NCBI GenBank assembly: GCA_964585385.1
Contig: CAZPDP010000004.1
Span: 71,629-135,628 of the forward strand
DNA from: JAGXLC01 sp964585385
GTDB taxonomy: Bacteria; Bacteroidota; Bacteroidia; Bacteroidales; UBA12077
Direction of reading: 5' to 3'
Length of the DNA stretch: 64,000 nucleotides
This document shows positions 50,031-58,999 of the stretch, one piece after another. A program made the translations under genes and the position numbers. A model generated the notes under the pieces. That model was not told the DNA's origin, did not search any database, and worked only from the letters and a program-made list of their open reading frames with translations. Each line of letters begins with the position of its first letter. Within the stretch, counting starts at the first letter, position 1.

Positions 50031-52088
50031 ATGAAACATTTACGCTACACATTTTTATGTGCAATCCTGACTTTAGTCTTTTTTTCAGGGCATGCACAGG
50101 AAAAACCCATAAAATTAAAAGACATTAATAAGGACAACCTGAAAATGAAGTATTATCCAAAAGACAGCAGTGCAAATGCATTAATTTTATGTGACTATGG
50201 CCATACATACTTCAGGTATTATCAAGACAGGGGATTTCGAATCATTTTTGAAAGACATGTTAGAAAAAAAATATTCAACAAAAATGGCTATAGCCATGCA
50301 GATTTTTCTATTCCCCTCTATCAAACAAGTAAACGAAAAGAAAACCTGAGCAAAATAAGAGGCTATACTTACAATCTGAAAAATGGCAGGGAATCACGAA
50401 CCCGGTTAAAAAAACGCAACATATATAATGAAGAGAAAACCGAAAATATAGAATATGCGAAATTCTCTATGCCTGAAGTAAGAGAGGGCTCCATAATAGA
50501 GTTAAAATATACTATTGAGTCCGATTTTCTCTACAATATAAGCGATTGGCAGTTTCAGCACAAAATCCCCGTTAAATGGAGCGGATACATTGTTGAGATT
50601 CCTGAATATTTTCACTTCAATAACCATTCGTATGGTCATGAACCTTATGCAATGACTGATCAGGATATTGAATGGGAAAGTTTTTTCATTACGCGAAAAT
50701 ATAAAGGCACTGACGGTGGGATATACAGTTCTTCTAATAATTCAGGCCACTACAAACAGGAAATTGATTACAAAACAGTTGTTTATAAATGGGTAGCAAA
50801 GGATTTACCTGCTTTTGAAGAAGAACCATATATGACAACTGCCAGCAACTATATGAACAGGGTAGAATTTGAACTGTCAAAAATTACATTTCCCCGTAGG
50901 AAGACTCAGTATTACGCAAAATCCTGGGAATCTATTAAAGATGAGTTATACAAAAACCGCCATTTTGGAAAACAAATTAACAGACCCAATACATTCCTGA
51001 ATGAAAAAGTGGAGGTTATCAATAATTTCACAGAAAACCTGTCTGTTCGGATGAACATAGTATACGAGTACATAAAAAATACGCTGCACTGGAATTCTGA
51101 AAAGGATGTAACCACAGATAATAGTTTAAGAAAAGTATGGAAAGAAAAAACTGGTAACAGCGCGGAAATCAATCTGCTCTTAACAGCAATGCTAAGAAAA
51201 TCTGGTATAGATGCTAATCCTGTAATACTGAGCACAAGAGACCATGGCATTATTCATCCATTTCATGCATCCCTCAACCAAACAAATTACGTAATATCCT
51301 GTGCATCAATTGATGGAGAAGATTACTTTTTAGACGCCACTGAACCCTATGGAAAAATCAACATGTTGCCCAAAAGGTGCCTGAATGGAAAAGGCCGTTT
51401 AATGTCAGAGCAAGAGACTAAGGACGTAAGTCTGCAGACGGAAATTCCTTATAAAGTGAAAAATTTTGCCATAATAAAGCTGGATGATCAAAAAGTACAG
51501 GCAACTATCAAATCTGTAAAATCCGATTATGCTGGCTATAATTTCAGAAAAAGATATTCTTCTTTCAACAATGAAGAGGAATACATCAAGAATCTCGAGA
51601 AGGATAATAATATTGAAATAAATAGTTACTCCATTGAAAATATTGACTCTCTAGATAAAAAAGTTACAGTAAATTTAGATAGTGTTATAGTGAAAGACTA
51701 TACCCAAGCGGGTAACAGGATCTATTTCAATCCGGTAATTTACCGGAAACTCACCGAAAATCCATTTAAATTAGATACCAGGAAGTATCCGGTTGATTAC
51801 GCATATCCTTACACTTATTCAAGTAATTACCAGGTAAAAATCCCGGAAGGGTATAAAGTGGAAAACATCCCTGAATCAAAAGTATTTAAAACAAAGAAAA
51901 ACAAAGCGCAATACTTATATTCAATGAAACAGGTTGGTAATAATATTGTATTAACAAGCATATTCGCTATTAACAAACCTATTTTCAACGAAAAAGAATA
52001 CCATGAATTAAAAGCATTTTACGACGATGTAATAAAAAAACAATCCGAACAAATTGTTTTTAAAAAGAAGGAGCTTTCAAATCTTTAA
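50031..52088 (+). CDS. DUF3857/transglutaminase-like exported protein, catalytic residues lost
   Basis: A 685-residue protein with a signal peptide (ending SGHA at about 22). A DUF3857 domain covers about 60-260 and a transglutaminase-like fold about 320-440. Compared with the next gene, the catalytic Cys position is Ser377 (TGNSAEINLLL against YGDCKALANYT) and the His position is Tyr420 (NQTNYVIS against NQFNHAIL); only the Asp (FLDATEP, 435) is kept. It is therefore probably not an active enzyme. The C-terminus is a beta-rich DUF3858-like part. It is paired with an apparently competent paralogue downstream. Confidence 0.85.
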   Translation: MKHLRYTFLCAILTLVFFSGHAQEKPIKLKDINKDNLKMKYYPKDSSANALILCDYGHTYFRYYQDRGFRIIFERHVRKKIFNKNGYSHADFSIPLYQTSKRKENLSKIRGYTYNLKNGRESRTRLKKRNIYNEEKTENIEYAKFSMPEVREGSIIELKYTIESDFLYNISDWQFQHKIPVKWSGYIVEIPEYFHFNNHSYGHEPYAMTDQDIEWESFFITRKYKGTDGGIYSSSNNSGHYKQEIDYKTVVYKWVAKDLPAFEEEPYMTTASNYMNRVEFELSKITFPRRKTQYYAKSWESIKDELYKNRHFGKQINRPNTFLNEKVEVINNFTENLSVRMNIVYEYIKNTLHWNSEKDVTTDNSLRKVWKEKTGNSAEINLLLTAMLRKSGIDANPVILSTRDHGIIHPFHASLNQTNYVISCASIDGEDYFLDATEPYGKINMLPKRCLNGKGRLMSEQETKDVSLQTEIPYKVKNFAIIKLDDQKVQATIKSVKSDYAGYNFRKRYSSFNNEEEYIKNLEKDNNIEINSYSIENIDSLDKKVTVNLDSVIVKDYTQAGNRIYFNPVIYRKLTENPFKLDTRKYPVDYAYPYTYSSNYQVKIPEGYKVENIPESKVFKTKKNKAQYLYSMKQVGNNIVLTSIFAINKPIFNEKEYHELKAFYDDVIKKQSEQIVFKKKELSNL

Positions 52089-52190
52089 TCCTGACTTGGA
52101 TAGCCGGTCCGAGACGAAGTGAGCTCACCGAAGGTAATCTTAGTCGTTATCGGAGATAGGAATAATTCATGAATTACTCGGGTTAAATGA
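52085..52190 (-). repeat. Dispersed palindromic element, copy 3 (diverged, inverted)
   Basis: On the minus strand it begins AACCCGAGTAATTCATGAAT and continues TATTCCTATCTCCGATAACG, matching the ends of the elements at 5780 and 23757 but with a different, longer inner part. Immediately past the stop codon of a gene, like copy 1. Confidence 0.55.
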
Positions 52191-52216
52191 TTATCCAGTA
52201 CATTTCAAACTAAAAC

Positions 52217-52255
52217 AAGGGAATGCTTCTTATCTTTCGAAAGTAGTATTCCCTT
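52217..52255 (+). terminator. Hairpin after the first DUF3857 gene
   Basis: AAGGGAAT (52217-52224) pairs with ATTCCCTT (52248-52255) around a loop that itself contains CTTTCGAAAG. The T tract is short, so termination may be partial. Confidence 0.55.
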
Positions 52256-52283
52256 TATGTATAACTTAACATATCTGTAATAA

Positions 52284-54176
52284 ATGAAAACTACCAACTT
52301 ATTGATTATACTCATTATTCTGCCTTTAAAACTGATATATAGTAAAGGAAATGAAGAAATAGACATAAAAAAAGATGCTTCCGCGATTATTGAAAATTAC
52401 ACCGAAAACTTTGAAATCCGTAATAATTCAAAAGCTGTAAGAACAGTACAATATGATATTACAATTCTAAAGAAGTCGGGTGATAAGTTTGGAGCGTTTT
52501 ATGAGGTTTATGATGAATTTCAGAAAATCAAAATAAAGAAAGCCAGGATTTTTAACTCCAAAGGCGAAGAAATCAAAAAGATAAGAAAAAAAGATTTCAA
52601 CGATCAGAGCATTGTCTCCGGATATTCTTTATATGAAGACAACAGGATTATGTTCTATAAACCACAGATTAATTCATATCCATACACGGTTTCTTATGAA
52701 TACAAAATAAAATATTCGGGCTTGCTTCAATATCCTTCATGGAAGCCTCAATTTTATTACGATATTGGGGTAAGGAATGCTTCCTTTGAAGTTACAGTTC
52801 CCCAAAAAATCGGTTTACACTTTAAACAACACAATTTACAGACAAAACCTGTAGAGCATGAAGAAAACAACCACATAACCTACAAATGGGAAGTGAATAA
52901 TTTAAAACCCATAAAGAAAGAACCGCTTTCTCCTCCTTTTAAAAAAATTGCGCCCCGGGTTTTGCTTGCACCTGATAATTTTGAAATCGATAATTATGCC
53001 GGCAAACTGGATTCATGGAAAAATTTCGGCAAATGGATTACCCGGCTGAATGAAGGAAAACAAAACCTCACTTCTTCTACGAAAAACAAAATCATACAAA
53101 TGGTGGATACAATGGAAAGCACCAATGAAAAGATCAAAAAAATCTATAATTACGTCCAGGCTAATACACGCTATGTAAGTATTCAGCTAGGTATTGGAAG
53201 CTGGCAGCCTTTTGAATCGGAAACCGTTGAAAAACTGGGATATGGCGATTGTAAAGCGCTGGCTAACTATACTCGCTCCCTTCTCGCTGTTGCAGGAATT
53301 AAATCACATTATGCACTGATACAAAGTACATCAAACCCCTTCCTCTTTGATGAAAATTTTCCAAGCAATCAATTTAATCACGCTATCTTATGTGTTCCCA
53401 ATCAGGGAGATACAATCTGGCTGGAAACAACCAGCAAAACAAAACCGGCCGGCTATATCGGGCGACAATGTTCTAATCGGAAAGCATTGACAATTAAACC
53501 AAATGGTGGTAAACTGTTAAGTACCCCGCGGTATAAAGACAGGGATAATCTTCAAATCCAAACATCGGAAGTTATTTTATCAGAAAACGGTGATGGTATC
53601 GTGTCAGCTCAAACAGTTTATAACGGACTGCAATATGACTTCTTCCTTAACCAATCAAATAAAAACAAAAAAGAACAGGAACGCTGGATCTATAAAAACC
53701 TTAATTTAGCGGATTTCAAAATTCTGAAGCATAATTATAAACAAAGTAAAACCAACGAAACTGAAGGAATAAGGCATTTAGAACTAAAAATAGATAGATA
53801 TGCACTGAAAAGCGGAAACCGGCTGTTTCTGCCCTTAAACCTATTGAATAAAAACACCTACATACCTGAAAGAGTAAACGAAAGAAATACCAAGGTGCAA
53901 ATAACTCTATCCTATTTTGACAAGGATACAGTTACGTATCATATTCCCGATGGATACAAAATAGAATATTTGCCTGAAGAAGAAAACTTTAAGTCAGACA
54001 TAGGGACTTATAAAAAGAAGATTATTGAGAAAAACGGAAAGATAACTTACATAAGAGAAATGAAACTAAAAAAAGGTCTTTACTCAAAAGATAAATACGC
54101 AAAAATCAGGAAATTTTTCAAAAAAGTTGTGGAGTCAGATGAACAAAAGGCTGTTCTTGTGAAAAAAGAATTATAA
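52284..54176 (+). CDS. DUF3857/transglutaminase-like exported protein
   Basis: A 630-residue protein with a signal peptide (about 1-20). DUF3857 domain at about 30-230, transglutaminase core at about 280-390, then a beta-rich C-terminal domain. Catalytic residues Cys323 (YGDCKALA) and His366 (NQFNHAIL) are present; the third residue is Glu381 (WLETTS) where most relatives have Asp. Probably a periplasmic or surface protein; substrates of this family are unknown. Pairs with the upstream paralogue that has lost Cys and His. Confidence 0.87.
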   Translation: MKTTNLLIILIILPLKLIYSKGNEEIDIKKDASAIIENYTENFEIRNNSKAVRTVQYDITILKKSGDKFGAFYEVYDEFQKIKIKKARIFNSKGEEIKKIRKKDFNDQSIVSGYSLYEDNRIMFYKPQINSYPYTVSYEYKIKYSGLLQYPSWKPQFYYDIGVRNASFEVTVPQKIGLHFKQHNLQTKPVEHEENNHITYKWEVNNLKPIKKEPLSPPFKKIAPRVLLAPDNFEIDNYAGKLDSWKNFGKWITRLNEGKQNLTSSTKNKIIQMVDTMESTNEKIKKIYNYVQANTRYVSIQLGIGSWQPFESETVEKLGYGDCKALANYTRSLLAVAGIKSHYALIQSTSNPFLFDENFPSNQFNHAILCVPNQGDTIWLETTSKTKPAGYIGRQCSNRKALTIKPNGGKLLSTPRYKDRDNLQIQTSEVILSENGDGIVSAQTVYNGLQYDFFLNQSNKNKKEQERWIYKNLNLADFKILKHNYKQSKTNETEGIRHLELKIDRYALKSGNRLFLPLNLLNKNTYIPERVNERNTKVQITLSYFDKDTVTYHIPDGYKIEYLPEEENFKSDIGTYKKKIIEKNGKITYIREMKLKKGLYSKDKYAKIRKFFKKVVESDEQKAVLVKKEL

Positions 54177-54197
54177 CTCTGGCCATGAGGAAATAAA

Positions 54198-54377
54198 TCA
54201 ATGAATCGCGGCAAGAATCTGCCGTATATTATCCGATTCACCAAGTGTAAAGAAGTGCAGACCAGGCACACCAAACTCAAGCAATTCTCTGCATTGTTTG
54301 CTGGCCCATTTTACACCCACTTTCCTAACCTCTTTTTTGGTTTTGACACTTTCATAGGAACCGGTAGCTTTCAATAT
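54198..54377 (-). pseudogene. metF 3' remnant (methylenetetrahydrofolate reductase)
   Basis: The frame reads YESVKTKKEVRKVGVKWASK, then QCRELLEFGVPGLHFFTLGE and SDNIRQILAAIH before TGA. This is the C-terminal end of MetF, where family members have VG-x-W-x-x-QC-x-x-L-x-x-x-GVPGLHFY-x-x-x-x-SD. The upstream four-fifths of the gene is missing, and an in-frame stop lies just before 54377. It lies directly past the metH stop, so a metH-metF pair has lost most of metF by deletion. Confidence 0.75.
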
Positions 54378-54403
54378 TCATTCCGGATCCTAAATATACA
54401 AAA

Positions 54404-57400
54404 TTATGCCAGATTCTCAGACAACCATTTTTCCACTTCTTCAATATCCATCCCTTTTCTTTTGGCATAATCCTTAAGTTGATCCTCGAGAATTCTTTGA
54501 ACATTAAAATATTTTGAATCCGGATGAGCAAAATAGAGACCGCTTACAGAAGCCTCAGGAAGCATCATGTAACTTTCAGAAAGTTTAATGCCGGTCTTAT
54601 TTTCTACACCCATTAAATCAAACACCGGTTTTTTCTGAGTGTGATCAGGCATCGATGGATAACCAAATGCGGGGCGGATTCCCTGGTAGTTTTCTTTGAG
54701 CAGCTCTTCAGGGCTCAGATTTTCATTGGGCGAATAACCCCAGAGCTCTTTTCTCACTTTTTCGTGGAGAAGTTCAGTAAATGCTTCAGCCAATCGCTGG
54801 GCAAGGATTTTAAGCATTAGAGCACTGTAGTCATCGTTGTCTTTTTCAAACTTTTCTGACCATTCATCCACACCTATTCCTGCAGTAGCGAAAAACGCAC
54901 CCAGGTAATCAATTTTCCCGGAGTCTTTGGGCAAAATAAAATCAGACAAACAATAATTGGGTTCTCCTTCTTCTTTCAGCCTCTGATTCCTTAAAAACCT
55001 AATAGTGTGCCGAATAGACGAACGTTTTTCATCGTCATAAATCTCAATATCATCCATAGCGGAGTTTGCAGGATAAAACCCTACCACGCCATTTGCCTCA
55101 ATCATCTTTTTATCAATTATCTGCTGAAGCATTTCTTTTCCATCCTCAAAAAGCCTCTTAGCGTCTTCCCCTTTTACCGGGTCCTCGAAAATTTTTGGGT
55201 ATTTTCCCCTTATCTCCCAGGAAAAAAAGAAATAGGTCCAGTCAATATATCGGGCAATGGTTTCCAGGTCATATTTTTCAAAAACTTTTTCTCCGAGGAA
55301 ACGGGGTTTTTTCGGATCGTAAGAGTCCGGATCAACCCGGAACCGGTTATCCCTGGCTTCTTGTAGGGAGACATATTCAGCTTTTGAACTTCTGCCTGAA
55401 TGTTTATCGCGAAGATTCTGCTGGTCTTCTTTTAACTGTCGTATATAGTCATCTTTCGTTTTGGGTGATTTTAGCTTATCAATGATTCCCACACTCTGAG
55501 AGGCATCTCTTACGTGCACGACCGGTGAGTTGAATACCGGTGCAATCTTAACTGCCGTATGGGCTTTGGAAGTAGTTGCCCCGCCAATAAGAATGGGAAT
55601 ATCCAGGTTTTCACGGTCCATCTCTTCTGCCACATGCACCATTTCATCGAGTGAAGGAGTAATCAGGCCACTCAACCCAAGTATATCGGGCTTATGCTCC
55701 TTAACTGCTTCGATAATTTTCTCAGCAGGAACCATAACACCCAAATCCATAACTTCATAATTATTACATGAAAGCACAAGGCCTACAATATTTTTTCCTA
55801 TGTCATGTACATCACCTTTAACTGTTGCAAGTAAAATTTTCCCAGCCGAGGAGCTTGCCCCGCTTTCCTTGTTTTCTTCTTCAATAAAAGGCATCAGGTA
55901 GGCGACGGCTTTTTTCATTACCCGTGCGCTTTTGATAACCTGGGGCAGAAACATTTTTCCATCGCCAAAAAGGTCTCCCACCTTATTCATGCCATTCATC
56001 AGGGGACCTTCAATAATATCAAGGCTTCTATCCACCTTCTGACGGGCCTCCTCCATATCCTGCTCAACATATTCCGTAATTCCTTTTATTAAAGAATAAG
56101 TGATACGTTCCTGCAGTTCTTTCTTTCTCCAGTCCTCGGTCTTTTCTTGCTTTTTTCCTTTTGATTTGACTTTTTCTGCGTAATTGATAAGCCGTTCCGT
56201 AGCATCTTTCCTGCGATTCAAAATAACATCCTCAACCAGTTCAAGCAGGTCTTTTGGAATATCATCATAAACCTGGAGCAACTGGGGATTAACAATTCCA
56301 AGGTCCATTCCATTTTTAATGGCATGATAAAGAAATACAGAATGCATGGCTTCTCTGACCACATTGTTTCCACGGAATGAAAAGGACAGGTTACTTACAC
56401 CACCACTAACTTTGGCATAAGGCAGGTTCTCCTTTATCCATTTGGTGGCTTCCAGGAATTCCACTGCATAATTGTTGTGTTCTTCCATTCCAGTGGCTAT
56501 CGTCAAAATATTGGCATCAAAAATGATGTCTTCAGGCGGAAAGTCGATTTTTTGAGTCAATAAATCATAGGCATGCTTCGCAATTTTTGTTTTTCTTTTG
56601 AAATCAACAGCCTGCCCTTCCTCGTCAAATAACATAACAATAGCAGCGGCTCCGTATTGTCTAATCTTTTTGGCCTGTCCCAGGAATTTTTCTTCTCCAT
56701 CCTTCAGGTTGATTGAATTGACAATGGATTTTCCCTGTACACATTTCAATCCTTCCTCAATCACTTCCCACTTTGAAGAGTCTATCATTATAGGAACTTT
56801 TGACACTTCGGGTTCAGAGGCGATTAAATTGAGAAATTCTTTCATCATTGCTTTCACATCCAGCATGGCATCGTCCATGCATACATCAATTACCTGCGCG
56901 CCTCCTTCAACCTGCTGCCTGGCAATGCTCAGCGCATCTTCCAGTTTGTTTTCCCTCACAAGGCGTGCAAATTTCTTAGAACCAGATACATTGGTCCTTT
57001 CTCCAATGTTTACAAAATTTCTTTCGGGAGAAATAGCAACAGGTTCCAATCCGGATAACCTTGTGGCCCTTTCAATTTCCGGTATTTCCCTGGGCTTGTA
57101 CTTTGCAGCAGCCTTAGTAACAGCTTCAATGTGTTCAGGTCTTGAGCCACAGCATCCCCCAATAATATTAATTAACGATTCTTCCATATACCCGCTCACA
57201 TGCTTTGCCATCTCTTCTGCAGATTGTTTGTAATTCCCGAATTCATCTGGCAAACCGGCATTCGGATGGGCGCTTACATGGAATTTTGATATTTTGGATA
57301 ACTGCTCTATCGGACCACGTAATTGTTCTGCACCGAACGAGCAATTCAGTCCTATACTCAAAAGATCAACATGCGACATGGAATTGTAAAATGCCTCGAG

Positions 57401-58063
57401 AGTTTGTCCTGAGAAGGTCCGGCCGCTGGCATCGGTTATGGTACCGGAGACCATTACAGGTATATTGGTGTTGTATTTTTCATTGTACTGCTGAACTGCA
57501 AAAAGAGCAGCTTTTGCATTCAGGGTGTCAAAAATAGTTTCAATCAGAAGCACATCAACACCCCCTTCTACCAGTCCCTGTACCTGTTCATAGTATGCTT
57601 CACTCAAATCATCGAAAGTAACAGCTCGATATGCCGGACGATTTACATCGGGTGAAACGGTTGCGGTCTTATTAGTAGGCCCAAGAGTACCAATAACAAA
57701 CCTGGGTTTATCGGGTGTTTGCTTTGTATATTTATCAGCAGCCTCTCTTGCTATCTTCCCGGAAGCTACATTCATTTCATAGGCCAGATCTTCCATGTGG
57801 TAATCAGCCATAGAAATACGGTTGGCATTGAATGAATTACAGGTTACAAAATCAGCCCCTGCCCTAAGGAAAGCCTCATGAATTTCTTTGATGACCTCAG
57901 GTTTGGTAATGGATAGCAAATCATGATTTCCTTTTACCTGCTGCTCAATGTCTTTGAATCGCTTCCCGCGATAATCTTCTTCAGATAAATTGTATCCCTG
58001 GATCATTGTTCCCATAGCCCCGTCAAGGACAAGAATACGTTCTTTAAGTAATTCCTGAATCAT
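54404..58063 (-). CDS. metH: Cobalamin-dependent methionine synthase
   Basis: Transfers the methyl group of 5-methyl-tetrahydrofolate to homocysteine through methylcobalamin. The 1219-residue protein is full length. Order: homocysteine-binding domain with zinc ligands (GLNCSFGAEQL, GGCCGSRPEH), pterin-binding barrel (NFVNIGERTNVSGSKKFARL), cap and cobalamin domain with the base-off His (DVHDIGKNIVG), and the AdoMet-binding reactivation domain (GYPSMPDHTQKKPVFDLMG). No cobalamin riboswitch was recognised upstream. Only a scrap of metF remains downstream. Confidence 0.97.
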   Translation of the reverse strand: MIQELLKERILVLDGAMGTMIQGYNLSEEDYRGKRFKDIEQQVKGNHDLLSITKPEVIKEIHEAFLRAGADFVTCNSFNANRISMADYHMEDLAYEMNVASGKIAREAADKYTKQTPDKPRFVIGTLGPTNKTATVSPDVNRPAYRAVTFDDLSEAYYEQVQGLVEGGVDVLLIETIFDTLNAKAALFAVQQYNEKYNTNIPVMVSGTITDASGRTFSGQTLEAFYNSMSHVDLLSIGLNCSFGAEQLRGPIEQLSKISKFHVSAHPNAGLPDEFGNYKQSAEEMAKHVSGYMEESLINIIGGCCGSRPEHIEAVTKAAAKYKPREIPEIERATRLSGLEPVAISPERNFVNIGERTNVSGSKKFARLVRENKLEDALSIARQQVEGGAQVIDVCMDDAMLDVKAMMKEFLNLIASEPEVSKVPIMIDSSKWEVIEEGLKCVQGKSIVNSINLKDGEEKFLGQAKKIRQYGAAAIVMLFDEEGQAVDFKRKTKIAKHAYDLLTQKIDFPPEDIIFDANILTIATGMEEHNNYAVEFLEATKWIKENLPYAKVSGGVSNLSFSFRGNNVVREAMHSVFLYHAIKNGMDLGIVNPQLLQVYDDIPKDLLELVEDVILNRRKDATERLINYAEKVKSKGKKQEKTEDWRKKELQERITYSLIKGITEYVEQDMEEARQKVDRSLDIIEGPLMNGMNKVGDLFGDGKMFLPQVIKSARVMKKAVAYLMPFIEEENKESGASSSAGKILLATVKGDVHDIGKNIVGLVLSCNNYEVMDLGVMVPAEKIIEAVKEHKPDILGLSGLITPSLDEMVHVAEEMDRENLDIPILIGGATTSKAHTAVKIAPVFNSPVVHVRDASQSVGIIDKLKSPKTKDDYIRQLKEDQQNLRDKHSGRSSKAEYVSLQEARDNRFRVDPDSYDPKKPRFLGEKVFEKYDLETIARYIDWTYFFFSWEIRGKYPKIFEDPVKGEDAKRLFEDGKEMLQQIIDKKMIEANGVVGFYPANSAMDDIEIYDDEKRSSIRHTIRFLRNQRLKEEGEPNYCLSDFILPKDSGKIDYLGAFFATAGIGVDEWSEKFEKDNDDYSALMLKILAQRLAEAFTELLHEKVRKELWGYSPNENLSPEELLKENYQGIRPAFGYPSMPDHTQKKPVFDLMGVENKTGIKLSESYMMLPEASVSGLYFAHPDSKYFNVQRILEDQLKDYAKRKGMDIEEVEKWLSENLA

Positions 58064-58101
58064 AATTCCCCCAAAATTTTTAATTATAAATCAATTAAAG
58101 G

Positions 58102-58109
58102 CAAAAATA
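58102..58109 (-). promoter_or_regulatory. Candidate -7 box of metH
   Basis: TATTTTTG on the minus strand fits TAnnTTTG, 39 bases before the start codon. No -33 element at the usual spacing. Confidence 0.35.
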
Positions 58110-58320
58110 CGACGGTCAGAATGAATAAAAAAGCAGAAGCGGATTTTTATAGCTTTCAATTCCTGAATGCCGGGATTTAAAATGAAGTATCAAAAAATTT
58201 GTATCTTTAAAAACCTCAAGCATTAAATGAATTACATAGCTTCCAATTTTTAATCAATAAGAAAATCTATACCCTATTTAAAACGTTTTTAATTTGATAA
58301 AAATAAAATACGAATAAGTT

Positions 58321-58713
58321 ATGTTTGAAGATAAAAAAGGGCCTATAGAACACTTTAGCTGGGGAAAATATATCATTTCAGGAGAAGAACATGGAAAAAC
58401 AAATGATGGAAAGAAAGGCAAAGGAAAAGACATACGAATAGTCAATGGTAAGGTCAAAAAATGGAAAGAACGGGAAGGCCACACCTTAACCCCTGCAATG
58501 CTTAAAAAAATTTATGATGAAGATATTGACACACTCATTATTGGAATCGGTGTTCACGGTCAGATCGATTGTCCTTCCGATGTAAAAAAAGAAGTTAGAA
58601 AAAATGGCATAAAAAATTTGATGCTGCTAAAAACTCCCGAGGCCTGCAAGAAATACAATGAACTCTATCACAGTGGAAAAAAAGTTGCCCTTCTGGCCCA
58701 TGGAACCTGTTAG
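58321..58713 (+). CDS. Mth938-like (DUF498) domain protein
   Basis: A 130-residue soluble protein with the Mth938/NDUFAF3-like fold: IEHFSWGKYIISGEEHGKTN, then DTLIIGIGVHGQIDCPSDVK and LMLLKTPEACKKYNELYHSG, ending KVALLAHGTC. Family members occur alone or in complex I assembly factors; a bacterial function is not established. It stands alone between metH and the second DUF3857 pair. Confidence 0.85.
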   Translation: MFEDKKGPIEHFSWGKYIISGEEHGKTNDGKKGKGKDIRIVNGKVKKWKEREGHTLTPAMLKKIYDEDIDTLIIGIGVHGQIDCPSDVKKEVRKNGIKNLMLLKTPEACKKYNELYHSGKKVALLAHGTC

Positions 58714-58999
58714 AACAATGAGAAATGATCAATGAACAATTTTGAGTTATGAATTGAGAATAAATTAGTAGTGCGTTGTGGAGAAAACCACAGAACAAAT
58801 GAATACGCAGAGAACCAAAGCGGGATTCACCTTTATAGCTTTATCAGCTTAACCAACTCATATAACTCACTCAGCACCTGCCGCTCTTTTTATTTTTAAT
58901 TCTTAACCAAGAGATATTATTCAGCATACCACCTTAATGATTCCGTTCTGAAATTTTTCTTTAAATTTAGCCTTCAAATTAACTCAAAAACGTTAAAAA
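58714..58999. other. Intergenic region with a degenerate CGCAGAG word
   Basis: No credible ORF. The stretch 58775-58822 contains AACCACAGAACAAATGAATA followed by CGCAGAGAACC, which recalls the words of repeats R1-R4 but lacks the complete inverted structure. The rest is AT-rich. Confidence 0.35.

Noticed and set aside
54201..54470. Plus-strand 89-residue ORF after the second DUF3857 gene
   Set aside because: The opposite strand carries the recognisable MetF C-terminus and the end of metH; the plus frame has no protein-like features.
58064..58320. Cobalamin or SAM riboswitch upstream of metH
   Set aside because: The leader between the candidate promoter and the start is only about 40 bases, AT-rich and without B12-box or SAM-box features.
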